64,000 bases of DNA from Planococcus maritimus (GCF_001687625.2 NZ_CP016538.2:406001-470000); one strand, 5' to 3'; shown: positions 16,580-26,182, counted from the stretch's first letter. Numbers and translations are program-made. Notes: generated by a model not told the origin, from the letters alone.

Positions 16580-16844
16580 GTGAGCCACCTTCTTTCCATT
16601 TTGCTTCCTTCAGTACTAACGATTCATTTCCCGGAAAGTTTCAGTTTTCTGGAAATCCGGCAGGCTTAACGATTGTTTAAGAAAAAGGTACAAAAAACAA
16701 CGGAAAAGTGAGTTCGGCTTCCAGGATGAATTTCAGGCAACACAGTAAATACTCATAGTATGTGTTCATATTTTTTACCAAATATATCTTTAGAGAAAAC
16801 TCAGGATCTCGCTTATCGTTTATCGCAAGGCAGTGGCTATCAAC

Positions 16845-17425
16845 ACATAACCCAAATCGAATCCCGAAACAGTTTAGCAGGCAAACTCTCACTAGCTGTT
16901 CCACACGTCTCCCAAGAAGCGATTCCCCCACTAGCCGGCAACTTTATACAGAAGCAGAGCTGATTAAACACACCCAAATCAACGAAATGTTCTAGCCGAC
17001 CAGCGCCAAGGGTGAGCCGACGCAATAAGACAAGCGTCCTTCTTGGCTTATTGCAAGAGGCCAACCCAAAGCAAGGCGGCGACTACTACGACGAAACCCG
17101 AATCAAGCTCGAAAGATCTCCACATACAAGCATTCATTCTCTCCTCAACGGGAAGCGATTCCTCCACTAGCCGGCAACCCGTACAGAAGCAGTTCTGATT
17201 AAACAAACCTAAATCAATGAAATCTCTCAGCCGCCAAGCATAAAGGGGTGAGCCGACGCAATAAGACAAGCGTCCTTCTTGGCTTATTGCAAAAGGCCAA
17301 CCCAAAGCCGGGCGGCGACTACCAAGGTGAAGCCCGAATCGAATGCAGAAACATTTCGACATGCATACTCTCGCTATCTTCATATGCGCTCAAACCAGGA
17401 AGTGATTCTCTCGCCACTAGAACGA
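16845..17425 (+). repeat. structured tandem repeat cluster A (about 2.3 units of ~240 bp)
   Basis: Two full units and one truncated unit are marked by GAAGCGATT at 16916 and 17152 and GAAGTGATT at 17399, periods 236 and 247. Each full unit contains CTAGCCGG and the hairpin GCAATAAG...CTTATTGC (17022-17029 with 17047-17054; 17258-17265 with 17283-17290), then AGGCCAACCCAAAGC. A more degenerate unit may precede at about 16800. The same unit recurs at 37479-38132. No convincing coding frame runs through it. The adjoining 16580-16800 holds only an AT-rich region upstream of the ABC operon. Confidence 0.8.
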
Positions 17426-17474
17426 AAAAAAGAAACCAATGCTGAGCATTGATTCCTTCCATACATTTCTGAAG

Positions 17475-17729
17475 TTAAAGCCCCAGAACAAAGAATGCCA
17501 GGAAAATGGTGACAATCACTAAAGTATTAGTAATCAGCGAAGTCCGCTTGCTGACAGGTTCATCAAGTGCAGGGAAGCGCTCGACTAGGCGGATGCCTCC
17601 ATAAATCAGCACCATCAACAAGACTAATGTCACCACGAGCGGCATATCGTAAACACGCACATCGATAAAGCGGATGAAAATGACCGAGAAAGCCAGGATC
17701 ATGCCATTGACTAAATTTTTTCGTTTCAT
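17475..17729 (-). CDS. small membrane protein, unknown
   Basis: Eighty-four residues with three hydrophobic segments (about 8-22, 30-47 and 65-84) and a basic N terminus MKRKN. It overlaps the end of the upstream methyltransferase gene by four bases (ATGA), which supports real, coupled translation. No family is recognised. Confidence 0.6.
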   Translation of the reverse strand: MKRKNLVNGMILAFSVIFIRFIDVRVYDMPLVVTLVLLMVLIYGGIRLVERFPALDEPVSKRTSLITNTLVIVTIFLAFFVLGL

Positions 17730-18883
17730 AGGAGCTCCTTCAATTCGTTTTCAAGAAACGGCTTAGCGTTCAACAATTTAGTGAATTCCCGGTAACGTTC
17801 CAATTGCCCCGCTGCCGGTTTTTTATTTGTCCGGTAAGCGCGGATCAGGATGTTTTTCGGCGTATGCTCCATATCGATAAACTCCATCAATTGGGTTTCA
17901 TAGCCGACCAAAGACAAAAGTTCCGCGCGAATCGAATCGGTCGCAAGTGCGCTGAAGCGTTCTTTGATCAATCCGTGCTGAAGCATGACATCGAGTGGCG
18001 ATGCTTGGATCTGGCTATTAAGCTCATGCTGGCAGCATGGCACGCTCAAGATGACGCCGGCGTTCCATTTGACGGCGCGGGCGAGTGCCATATCGGTTGC
18101 GACGTCACAGGCATGCAGCGTCACGACCATATCGACTGCGGTATCTTGGTCATAATCATTGATGTCGCCGACTAGGAATTCCAGTTGTTGATAGTCAAGG
18201 TCGCGGGCAATATTTTGGCAGTCCTCGATAACGCTTTTTTTCAAGTCTAGTCCGGTGACGCGCAGGTCCAAGCCTTTTTCGATGCGCAAATAATGATACA
18301 GCGCGAAGGTCAAATAGGATTTTCCGGAGCCAAAATCGAGTATGCGGATCGGGCGATCTTTCGGCAAATGTTCGAGGGCATCGTCGATGAATTCGATAAA
18401 GCGGTTAATCTGGCGGAATTTATCGTATTTTTGTTTTTTGACTTTGCCGTCTGGCGACTGGACGCCGAGGCGCACGAGGAATGGGTAAGGAATACCGTCC
18501 TCAAGCAAGTAGGACTTCTTGCGGTTATGGGACAAATCGGCGGCAGCACGGGCATCGGCTTCAGATTTATAGCTCACTTTGAACTTCTTGGTCAACTGGA
18601 CCTGGACTTTTTCGTCAGTGAATTGGAACAAACCCTGGCGAAATTCGGTGAACAATTGTTCAAGCTCTTCGGCTGCCTGTTCGATTGTCAGGTTTTGATG
18701 TTTCAAGATCTGTTCATATTGGTATTCGAACTGGATGCGGTAGCCTTCTTTCAGTTCAACGGGTTTTAGTTTGATACGCTTCAAGTCGTTCGATTTCTGG
18801 CGCGGCTGGCTGATGGTCGCATTGACAAGGGCGTAGTTTTGCAGTTTTTCGGCAAGCTGTGCGTGCATAGTTTGGAGTTCCAT
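17726..18883 (-). CDS. class I SAM-dependent methyltransferase (Methyltransf_32/METTL25-like)
   Basis: A 385-residue protein. The SAM-binding motif I is ILDFGSGKSYLTFAL (about residue 185), followed by VTGLDLKKS, TLHACDVATDMAL and SVPCCQHEL. The HACD and VPCCQH motifs are typical of the Methyltransf_32 group that includes METTL25-like proteins. The N-terminal 150 residues are a charged helical domain. The substrate is unknown; an RNA or protein target is possible. The start has GAAGGGA upstream. Confidence 0.8.
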   Translation of the reverse strand: MELQTMHAQLAEKLQNYALVNATISQPRQKSNDLKRIKLKPVELKEGYRIQFEYQYEQILKHQNLTIEQAAEELEQLFTEFRQGLFQFTDEKVQVQLTKKFKVSYKSEADARAAADLSHNRKKSYLLEDGIPYPFLVRLGVQSPDGKVKKQKYDKFRQINRFIEFIDDALEHLPKDRPIRILDFGSGKSYLTFALYHYLRIEKGLDLRVTGLDLKKSVIEDCQNIARDLDYQQLEFLVGDINDYDQDTAVDMVVTLHACDVATDMALARAVKWNAGVILSVPCCQHELNSQIQASPLDVMLQHGLIKERFSALATDSIRAELLSLVGYETQLMEFIDMEHTPKNILIRAYRTNKKPAAGQLERYREFTKLLNAKPFLENELKELL

Positions 18884-18988
18884 GGAAAATCCCTTCCGTC
18901 TTTATGATAGCCTCATTTTAGCACGGCTGGCAGTCTGCTGCGACTTCATAGGCTGGAAAAGGCGCTTTCCTTTTATTTGGAATTTTGC

Positions 18989-19019
18989 GATAATGAAAAA
19001 TGGGATGAAAACGTTTTCA
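18989..19019 (+). promoter_or_regulatory. -10 box and cre (CcpA) site of the acyl-CoA synthetase gene
   Basis: GATAAT at 18989-18994 is a plausible -10. ATGAAAACGTTTTCA (19005-19019) contains a perfect palindrome and fits the cre consensus WTGNAANCGNWNNCW at every defined base. Lying just past the likely start point, it would act as a roadblock, so carbon catabolite repression by CcpA is inferred. Confidence 0.65.
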
Positions 19020-19037
19020 AATAGGGGGGCAGGAAAA

Positions 19038-20672
19038 ATGATCATCGATCAAACAGTAGGGGAAATTGTAAGGGAACAGGCGAAAAATTTTCCGGAAACC
19101 GAAGCGTACGTTTATCCAGAACGAGGCATCCGTAAAACCTATGCCGAATTTGACCAAGAGACGGACCGGTTGGCGAAAGCTTTCATGGGACTTGGCATTG
19201 AAAAAGGTGAGCACATCGCCATTTGGTCTGACAATAAACGCGAATGGCTGCTTAGCCAGTATGCGACCGGCAAGATGGGGGGAGTGCTCGTCACCGTCAA
19301 TACGAGCTACCAGGCGAATGAACTGGAATACTTGCTGAAGCAATCAGATTCCACGACCTTGATTTTAGGGGAAGAATTTAAAGGAACCAATTATATTGAT
19401 GTATTGAACCAAGTATGCCCAGAATTGGCCGACTCCGAAAAAGGACAACTCGATTCGCCAAAGCTGCCGCATTTGAAGCGCATCATCGTCATGAGCGACC
19501 ACAGCTATCCAGGGATTTACACATGGAGTGAGTTCGAAGCGTTCGCGGAAGAAGTACAGGACGCAAAGCTAGAACAGCGCTTTCATTCAATGGAACCGGA
19601 CGAAGTCATCAACATCCAGTACACGTCCGGAACGACTGGATTTCCGAAAGGCGTTATGCTGACGCACCGCAACGTCGTCAATAACGGGCGCTTGGTCGGC
19701 GATATGATGAATTTGGATGAAACGGACCGCTTGTGCATCCCGGTGCCGTTTTTCCATTGTTTTGGCTGCGTGCTTGGAACGCTTGCGGCGGTCACTCATG
19801 GCACTACGATGGTCATCGCTGAGCAGTTCGAGCCGAAGCGCATTTTGCAAATGGTACAAGATGAAAAATGTACCGCGCTTCATGGTGTGCCGACCATGTT
19901 CATCGCGGAACTCAATCACCCGGAATTCGACTCGTTCGATACGTCCACTTTGCGCACCGGCATTATGGCAGGGTCAACGTGCCCGATCGAAGTGATGAAG
20001 AAAGTCATCAGTGATATGGGCGCAAGTGAAATCACCATCGCTTACGGACAAACGGAATCATCGCCAGTCATCACGCAAACCGGCAAGGACGATGCCATCG
20101 AAAAACGCGTTGCGACAGTTGGCAAACCGCACGACGATGTGGAAGTGAAAATCATCGACCCCGTGACAGGCGAACAAGTCGTCAAAGGCATGCCAGGCGA
20201 ATTGTGCACACGCGGCTACTTGATCATGAAAGGCTATTATAAAAACGAAGACGCGACAAAAGAGGCAATTGACCCTGATGGCTGGCTTCATACCGGAGAC
20301 ATTGCGGTAGAAGATGAAGATGGCTATATCTCGATTACCGGGCGCATTAAAGACATGGTCATACGTGGAGGAGAGAATATCTATCCGCGGGAAATTGAGG
20401 AATTTTTGTATCAGCATCCGTCGGTCCAAGACGTTCAAGTTGTCGGAGTGCCAGATCCGAAGTACGGGGAAGAGCTGATGGCTTGGGTCATCTTAAAAGA
20501 AGGCGAAACACTTGTGCCGGAAGAATTGCGCGCTTATTGCAAAGGCAAAATCGCCCATCATAAAATTCCGCGCTATATAGAATTTATTGAAGAGTACCCA
20601 ATGACCGCTTCAGGGAAAATCCAGAAGTTCAAGCTTCGGGAAATGTCGGAAGAAATTGCAGAGAAAATTTAA
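19038..20672 (+). CDS. AMP-binding acyl-CoA synthetase (YngI-like)
   Basis: A 544-residue adenylate-forming enzyme that activates fatty acids as acyl-CoA. The P-loop motif YTSGTTGFPKGVMLTH (about residue 190), the motif AYGQTESSPV, WLHTGDIAVEDEDGY, GRIKDMVIRGGENIYPREIE and the C-terminal Lys in SGKIQKF are all present. ATG 19038 follows GGGGGGCAGG. Length is close to Bacillus YngI (AcsM-like medium-chain synthetases are a second possibility). A cre site precedes it, fitting a role in fatty-acid use. Confidence 0.88.
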   Translation: MIIDQTVGEIVREQAKNFPETEAYVYPERGIRKTYAEFDQETDRLAKAFMGLGIEKGEHIAIWSDNKREWLLSQYATGKMGGVLVTVNTSYQANELEYLLKQSDSTTLILGEEFKGTNYIDVLNQVCPELADSEKGQLDSPKLPHLKRIIVMSDHSYPGIYTWSEFEAFAEEVQDAKLEQRFHSMEPDEVINIQYTSGTTGFPKGVMLTHRNVVNNGRLVGDMMNLDETDRLCIPVPFFHCFGCVLGTLAAVTHGTTMVIAEQFEPKRILQMVQDEKCTALHGVPTMFIAELNHPEFDSFDTSTLRTGIMAGSTCPIEVMKKVISDMGASEITIAYGQTESSPVITQTGKDDAIEKRVATVGKPHDDVEVKIIDPVTGEQVVKGMPGELCTRGYLIMKGYYKNEDATKEAIDPDGWLHTGDIAVEDEDGYISITGRIKDMVIRGGENIYPREIEEFLYQHPSVQDVQVVGVPDPKYGEELMAWVILKEGETLVPEELRAYCKGKIAHHKIPRYIEFIEEYPMTASGKIQKFKLREMSEEIAEKI

Positions 20673-20677
20673 TAAGC

Positions 20678-20714
20678 AAAAAACCAGATGACCGCACTTG
20701 TCATCTGGTTTTTT
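20678..20714 (+). terminator. rho-independent terminator
   Basis: AAAAACCAGATGAC and GTCATCTGGTTTTT form a strong stem after the acyl-CoA synthetase gene. Confidence 0.9.
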
Positions 20715-20863
20715 GTTGGAGTGAAACAGCCCGGTTATTATTTTGAAATTTCGAAAAAAGTTTAGCTTTTCCGCAATTAGGGCACACAAGTGATAGAAGT
20801 TATCTTGAAAGTAGGATATTTTGTCCGAGCCACGGAGCATATTGATAAAGGAGAGATTATGAC

Positions 20864-21478
20864 ATGAGCAATGTAAAGTTAGCGATCATCTATTATAGCT
20901 CGACCGGAACCAATTACCAGATGGCACAATGGGCAGAAGCGTCTGCCAAAGAAGCGGGTGCAGAAGTCAAAGTGGCGAAAGTGAAAGAAAATGCCCCGAT
21001 GGAAGCGATTGAATCGAATCCAGCCTGGAAAGCGCATTATGAGGCGACACAGGACGTGCCGGAAGCTGATACTGATTTGCTCGAATGGGCAGATGCCATT
21101 ATCTTCAGTGTGCCGACCCGCTTTGGCCACGTCTCTTCCCAAGTGCAGCAATTCCTGGATACAACAGGCGGTCTATGGGCGCAAGGAAAGCTCGCAAACA
21201 AAGTGGTAAGCGCGATGTCTTCTGCACAAAACCCTCACGGTGGCCAGGAAGCGACCGTACTCGCGGTTTACACGACGATGCATCATTGGGGAGCGATTAT
21301 CGCGGCTCCGGGTTATACGGACGAATCACTATTTAAAGCGGGAGGAAACCCTTACGGCACAAGCGTCAGCGTTGACCAGGACGGCAATATGGTCGAAGAT
21401 GTGGAAGACGCCGTCGCCTACCAAGCGAAGCGGACGGTGAAAGTTGCTGGATGGGTTAAAGATGGCTTGAACGGGTAA
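20864..21478 (+). CDS. wrbA: NAD(P)H:quinone oxidoreductase WrbA
   Basis: A 204-residue flavodoxin-like enzyme that reduces quinones by two electrons. The FMN phosphate loop YSSTGTNYQMA begins at residue 11. FSVPTRFGHVSSQVQQFLD and SSAQNPHGGQE are characteristic of the WrbA family. AAAGGAGAG lies upstream. It stands alone before a hairpin terminator. Confidence 0.92.
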   Translation: MSNVKLAIIYYSSTGTNYQMAQWAEASAKEAGAEVKVAKVKENAPMEAIESNPAWKAHYEATQDVPEADTDLLEWADAIIFSVPTRFGHVSSQVQQFLDTTGGLWAQGKLANKVVSAMSSAQNPHGGQEATVLAVYTTMHHWGAIIAAPGYTDESLFKAGGNPYGTSVSVDQDGNMVEDVEDAVAYQAKRTVKVAGWVKDGLNG

Positions 21479-21496
21479 TTGACAACTACATGCCAA

Positions 21497-21542
21497 AAGC
21501 AAGCTGGCAGATGGGCGAATGAATGCGCCTGTCTGCTTTTTT
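21497..21542 (+). terminator. probable terminator
   Basis: AAGC-GGCAGA...TCTGC-TTTTTT arms with an inner GGCG/CGCC stem follow wrbA. The stem has internal bulges. Confidence 0.6.
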
Positions 21543-21559
21543 AGTGGAGGAGGGGTATC

Positions 21560-22282
21560 TTGGAGTGGCTTAGCTTCTTGTTTGTCATAGGATTTATTCT
21601 GATCCATCTATTCTCAAAAAACATGAAATTTTTGAGAGCTGTACCGCGCAGTCGCTTCCTGTCCATAGCAGGCGGCGTTTCCGTTGCCTATGTATTTTTG
21701 CACTTGCTGCCTGAGCTGGGTGAATTCCAGGAAGCGGTCCATAAAGAATTTGGCGCGCCCGGTGAAGGGTTCTTGAGCAATCATATTTACCTTGCTGCCA
21801 TGGTTGGGCTTGTGCTGTTTTACGGGTTGGAGCAAATGGTGAAGAATTCGAAATGCAAGACAGCAGAAGGTCAATCTACAGCAGGCGTTTTCTGGATCCA
21901 CATCGCTTCTTTCGCCATTTACAACGGGGTCATCGGCTATTTGATGATCCGTGAGGAGTTCGAAGGGACGGTCGGGATGTCCCTGTTCTTCATTGCGCTC
22001 GGCGTTCATTTCATCACGAATGATAAAGGCCTAAGGACGGCGCATAAAGGCGAATATGACCGATATGGCAGATGGCTTCTTGCTGCAGCCATCGCAGCCG
22101 GTTGGGCAATCGGCTGGTTGACGGAAGTTCACGAATTGATCATTGCGTTTCTCATGGCTTTGATTGCGGGCGGTATTATCCTGAACGTGTTGAAAGAAGA
22201 ATTGCCGGAAGAGCGGGAAAGCAGTTTGGGCGCTTTTGTCGCCGGGCTGTCGGTCTATTCGATTTTGTTATTATTTTTGTGA
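21560..22282 (+). CDS. ZIP-like integral membrane protein
   Basis: A 240-residue protein with about seven membrane helices. The first half contains GGVSVAYVFLHLLPEL and the last third HELIIAFLMALIAGGIILNVLKEELP, both reminiscent of ZIP metal-transporter helices with His/Glu metal ligands. Overall similarity to ZIP proteins is weak, so metal transport is only suggested. TTG 21560 is supported by GGAGGAGG. It stands alone. Confidence 0.65.
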   Translation: MEWLSFLFVIGFILIHLFSKNMKFLRAVPRSRFLSIAGGVSVAYVFLHLLPELGEFQEAVHKEFGAPGEGFLSNHIYLAAMVGLVLFYGLEQMVKNSKCKTAEGQSTAGVFWIHIASFAIYNGVIGYLMIREEFEGTVGMSLFFIALGVHFITNDKGLRTAHKGEYDRYGRWLLAAAIAAGWAIGWLTEVHELIIAFLMALIAGGIILNVLKEELPEERESSLGAFVAGLSVYSILLLFL

Positions 22283-22399
22283 ATAAAAAAGAGGCGATTT
22301 TTCAAAAAGAGGAATAAGGTTTCAGAAAACGGGTAAAGTGTTAGATAATGGGTCACGTGCGCACTCCTCGCGTTGGTGTCGAAAGGTGATGTATATGCC

Positions 22400-22573
22400 A
22401 TGATCACGAAAGAGGAAGAAGCAGTCTTTGAATACGAACTGCAGAAATTAACGACAGAGTGCCGGGAATGCCTGGATACTTCCTTGAAGAGGAAGATCCA
22501 AGACGATGCCTTGTGGTTACAGGACATCATTTTTCCGCCATCTGGGAACACAAACCGTAATAGGAACAAATAG
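22400..22573 (+). CDS. small acidic cytoplasmic protein, unknown
   Basis: Fifty-seven residues from ATG 22400, with a helical, acidic first half containing one CREC motif and a polar tail ending NRNRNK. AAGGTGA lies about 10 bases upstream. A terminator hairpin follows directly, which supports a real gene. No family is recognised. Confidence 0.5.
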   Translation: MITKEEEAVFEYELQKLTTECRECLDTSLKRKIQDDALWLQDIIFPPSGNTNRNRNK

Positions 22574-22583
22574 ACGATATTCA

Positions 22584-22616
22584 AGCCGTACAGCTCTGCT
22601 GTGTGGCTTTTCTTTA
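22584..22616 (+). terminator. rho-independent terminator
   Basis: AGCCGTACAGC and GCTGTGTGGCT pair (one wobble) and are followed by TTTCTTT. Confidence 0.75.
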
Positions 22617-22640
22617 TGAAATGTGAACCGTTTTGTAACA

Positions 22641-22706
22641 ATTTCCCGGGAAATGACGCTCTCAGTGTGCGTCCCCAAAGGAATCCGCGGCGTGCTCCTT
22701 TATAAT
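22641..22706 (+). promoter_or_regulatory. cydDC promoter region with a 14-bp palindrome
   Basis: The perfect palindrome ATTTCCCGGGAAAT (22641-22654) lies about 47 bases before a TATAAT (22701-22706). A degenerate Rex-like pair, TGTGAAC...TTGTAACA, lies just upstream (22622-22640). Regulation by redox state would fit cydDC, but neither site is firmly assigned. Confidence 0.4.
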
Positions 22707-22735
22707 GGGGGTATGTGAAAGAAAGGGCGATAGCA

Positions 22736-24466
22736 ATGGGTAGTTTGAAGCAAATGGCTTACAGCCAAAACAATCGCATACGGTTATTGTTTCTAGCATC
22801 CTTAGCAAAAGGGCTCGCTATGATCGGGCAAGCTTTGTTTTTCGTCTGGGTGGCAGACGAAGTCTTTTTGAAAGATGCGGCTTTTGAAGAGGTGATGCCT
22901 CTATTGGCCGCTTTGCTGGCGGTCATTCTGTTGCGGGCGGGCGCAAGTTATGCGATCGGCCGGCTCGGTGTGACGCTTTCTGTTGAGGCGAGACGCCGGT
23001 TGCGCCGGGAATTGATCGCTGCCTACAAGGAAAATCCGCTCCAAGGGTCGATAGCGGGGCAGTCGGGGCGCAAGGTCGGCTTGCTGCTCGAAGCGGTCGA
23101 TGGCACAGATGGTTATTTCAGCAAATATATCCCGCAAATGATTCAAAGCTATACCATTCCGTTGCTATTGCTCGGTGTGATTTTTTACTTGAACTGGACG
23201 ACGGGGCTGATCATTTTGATCACGGCACCATTCATTCCATTGTTCATGGCGATTGTCGGAAAACGGACGAAACAGAAGGCGGATGAAAAAGTCGAGCAAT
23301 TGGCCAGTTTTTCCGGCGCTTTCCTCGACGTGTTACAAGGATTGACGACTTTGCGTTTGTTCGGACAGGCAAAGCGTCAAAGTGACACCATCCGCGATAA
23401 TAGTTTGAAATTCCGCGATTCAACGATGGACGTTTTGAAGTCAGCTTTCCTGTCTTCATTGACACTCGAATACATCTCCATGTTGAGCATCGGAATTATC
23501 GCGCTCGAAATCGGTTTGCGTCTTGTAGTCTTCGACAGCATTACGTTTTTCCCGGCCTTTCTTGTGATGCTGCTCGTTCCGGATTTCTTTAATCTATTAA
23601 AAGAGTTCGGCAGCGCTTTTCATACGGCAAGAGGAAGTGCAGCCTCAGCTGAATTATTGGCAGAAGAATTGGCGAAAAGCCACCAACCGGTTGTCTGGGG
23701 GGCGACGCCCGTACACGGACCGATTGAGTTGGCGTTAGAGCAGGTGAGTTTCCAGTACGGGGAAGGATTTCAACTGGAGCCGGCTAGTTTCACACTGGAA
23801 GCAGGAACGTCCACAGCGCTAGTTGGGCTGAGTGGTTCCGGTAAAAGCACATTGTTGAATATCATGGCAGGATTATTACCCGCAACGAGCGGGCGCTTGC
23901 TGATCAATGGCCATCCTCAGGAACAAATGAGCGAAGATGAATGGTTCGGGCAATTGAGCTATATTACGCAAGATCCGTATGTGTTTGCAGGAACTATTAA
24001 GGAAAATATAGTACTTGGCACGAATCGAGCTGTGCCATCACAAGAATTGGTGGCGGCAGCGCAAAAAGCAGGCATCCTGGAATTGATCGAAGCGCTCCCT
24101 GAAGGATTCGACACGATAATCGGGGAGGCGGGACGCGGGCTATCAGGCGGTGAAAAGCAGCGTCTCGTGCTAGCGCGGGCGTTTATCAAAAAGCCGGCAC
24201 TGCTGTTTTTCGACGAACCAACAGCAGGCCTTGATCTTCAGACAGAACAAGTACTGCAACAAGCCATCGAAGAGCTGTCAAAAAAAGCAACGGTCATCAC
24301 GATTGCGCACCGCTTGCACACGATCCGCAATGCATCGCGCATTATTGTCTTGGACGAAGGAAGAGTGAAAGCCATCGGCACACACGAAGAGCTGATGGGC
24401 AACTTTAGCCCTTACCGGTCCATGATTGAGGCGCAGCAAGGAGGCACACAGGCATGGGTGAATTAA
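22736..24466 (+). CDS. cydD: cysteine/glutathione ABC exporter subunit CydD
   Basis: A 576-residue half-transporter: six membrane helices (about residues 15-310) followed by an ATPase domain with Walker A GLSGSGKST, signature LSGGEKQR and Walker B LLFFDEPTAGLD. CydDC exports reduced thiols and is needed for assembly of cytochrome bd oxidase. ATG 22736 after AAAGGGCG is preferred; the GTG at 22715 lies too near the likely transcription start. It overlaps cydC by 13 bases. No cydA or cydB adjoins. Confidence 0.88.
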   Translation: MGSLKQMAYSQNNRIRLLFLASLAKGLAMIGQALFFVWVADEVFLKDAAFEEVMPLLAALLAVILLRAGASYAIGRLGVTLSVEARRRLRRELIAAYKENPLQGSIAGQSGRKVGLLLEAVDGTDGYFSKYIPQMIQSYTIPLLLLGVIFYLNWTTGLIILITAPFIPLFMAIVGKRTKQKADEKVEQLASFSGAFLDVLQGLTTLRLFGQAKRQSDTIRDNSLKFRDSTMDVLKSAFLSSLTLEYISMLSIGIIALEIGLRLVVFDSITFFPAFLVMLLVPDFFNLLKEFGSAFHTARGSAASAELLAEELAKSHQPVVWGATPVHGPIELALEQVSFQYGEGFQLEPASFTLEAGTSTALVGLSGSGKSTLLNIMAGLLPATSGRLLINGHPQEQMSEDEWFGQLSYITQDPYVFAGTIKENIVLGTNRAVPSQELVAAAQKAGILELIEALPEGFDTIIGEAGRGLSGGEKQRLVLARAFIKKPALLFFDEPTAGLDLQTEQVLQQAIEELSKKATVITIAHRLHTIRNASRIIVLDEGRVKAIGTHEELMGNFSPYRSMIEAQQGGTQAWVN

Positions 24467-26157
24467 AGACGGTTTTTTGGCTGACACTGAAAGAAAAACG
24501 TGATGTTGCCCTTGCTGTAGTGTTCGGTTTTTTAGCGGGACTCGCTGGCGTTGCGCTTCTAGGAGCGAGCGGCTATTTGATTTCAAAGGCCGCTTTAACA
24601 GCACAAATGACCACCTTGGTCGTCATGGCAGCTTCGCTGAAACTATTCGGTTTTGCAGCAGCGATTACACGTTATGCGGAAAGGCTGTTTTCACACCGCG
24701 CAACGTTTACGATGCTCGGCCATTTGCGGAGCAATTTTTTTGAGCGATTGGCTCCGCTCGCGCCAGGTATTTTCCAGCGACACCAAAGCGGTGATTTGCT
24801 GTCACGTATTGTCGGCGACGTAGAAAGTTTGCAGAATTTCTTATTGCGCGTCTTGTATCCGCCAATTGTGGTCGGCATGGTTTTGGTGGCGACGGTGTTC
24901 TTTACATCGTTTTATTCGCTGCCGATGGCCTTGGCCATTTTTGTGGGTGCGATTCTTGTCGTCATTGTTTTGCCAACCTTCTTCGCGCTGCGGAGACGAA
25001 AAAAGACGCATGCGACGGGACAAACCCGTGGCGCGTTTTCGGCGCAATCGGCAGAATTTCTTTATGGGTTCAAGGATTTGAAAATCCATTTAGCGCTCAA
25101 TCAAAAAAGCGCAGAATTGCAAGAAAGCGCACAGCGCTATGAACAGGCGCAGCAAAACGAAGGACTCGAGGAAAATCGAGTTCAGTCATTGAATGCGTTC
25201 GTGGCTTTTTTGACTTCATTTGTCGTCTTGGCAACTGGGGCGTATTTCGTGTCGATTGGAGAGTTATCCGGTTTGTATTTAGCGATGCTGGTTATGGTGT
25301 CGCTCGGGGCATTTGAGAATGTCGGCCCGCTTGCTGCCCTTCCGGCGTATTACGAAGAAAGTCGAATTGCTGCGCGCAGATTAGAAGAAGTGGTGGCTGA
25401 AGAAGCTGATCAGAGCACAGGGAGCATGCCGGAGGGTGCGGTGAACATTGAGGCAGAGCACCTCAGCTACCGCTATCCGAACGATGGGCGCTTGGCGCTC
25501 GATGAAATCAATTTTCGATTGCCGCAAGGGTCCAAAACGGCCATTGTCGGCCCGAGCGGTTCCGGGAAATCGACTTTATTGCAGCTATTGCTAAAAACTG
25601 CAGAGCCTGAGAACGGCAGCATCCGTTTTGGAGGCGAAGCACTTAGCCAGATGGCCCCTGAAAACGTATGGCAGCGCATGAATGTCGTGCTGCAGGAAAA
25701 TCATTTCTTTTCAGGGACGATTGAAAGCAATTTGCGCATTGCCAACGGGCAGGCAGATGCCGGGCAATTGCGTGAAGCACTTGAGCTTGTCCGATTGGGC
25801 CATCTGGAACTGGCTGCGCCGGTTTATGAAAAAGGCCGGAATTTATCGGGTGGCGAAAAACAACGCCTTGCGATGGCACGGGCTTTCTTAAAAGGCGAGC
25901 GGCTGTGGTTGCTGGACGAACCGTTTTCATCGGTGGACGGTGTGACCGCGCAGTCCATTTACAGCGAATTGTTCGCCCGTCACCCCGAAGACACGTTTGT
26001 CATCATCAGCCACGACTTATCGAGATTGGAAGATATGGATCATATCTTGGTATTGGAAAATGGCCGTTTGATCGAACAAGGCACTTACCAGGAATTGATG
26101 GAACGCCGCGGCTATTTCTACGGGCTGAAAAAAATAGAAGAAGAAGTTTTCGCCTGA
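24454..26157 (+). CDS. cydC: cysteine/glutathione ABC exporter subunit CydC
   Basis: A 567-residue partner of CydD with the same fold: helices to about residue 310, then Walker A GPSGSGKST, signature LSGGEKQR and Walker B LWLLDEPFSSVD. The N-terminal motif GASGYLISKAAL is typical of CydC. Its start lies inside the end of cydD. The gene ends 25 bases before a terminator hairpin that is repeated beyond a miniature element. Confidence 0.88.
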   Translation: MGELKTVFWLTLKEKRDVALAVVFGFLAGLAGVALLGASGYLISKAALTAQMTTLVVMAASLKLFGFAAAITRYAERLFSHRATFTMLGHLRSNFFERLAPLAPGIFQRHQSGDLLSRIVGDVESLQNFLLRVLYPPIVVGMVLVATVFFTSFYSLPMALAIFVGAILVVIVLPTFFALRRRKKTHATGQTRGAFSAQSAEFLYGFKDLKIHLALNQKSAELQESAQRYEQAQQNEGLEENRVQSLNAFVAFLTSFVVLATGAYFVSIGELSGLYLAMLVMVSLGAFENVGPLAALPAYYEESRIAARRLEEVVAEEADQSTGSMPEGAVNIEAEHLSYRYPNDGRLALDEINFRLPQGSKTAIVGPSGSGKSTLLQLLLKTAEPENGSIRFGGEALSQMAPENVWQRMNVVLQENHFFSGTIESNLRIANGQADAGQLREALELVRLGHLELAAPVYEKGRNLSGGEKQRLAMARAFLKGERLWLLDEPFSSVDGVTAQSIYSELFARHPEDTFVIISHDLSRLEDMDHILVLENGRLIEQGTYQELMERRGYFYGLKKIEEEVFA

Positions 26158-26182
26158 GTGTTCACATTGGCTGAAAGCTACG

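Noticed and set aside
16622-16645. CATTTCCCGGAAAG near-palindrome upstream of the ABC exporter as a regulator site
   Set aside because: It is imperfect, and only one other similar site was noticed, so it cannot be separated from chance.
17048-17383. Minus-strand 111-codon frame in repeat cluster A, and similar frames in cluster B (for example 37809-38003)
   Set aside because: They cross repeat boundaries, are not kept between units, and have no convincing start signals.
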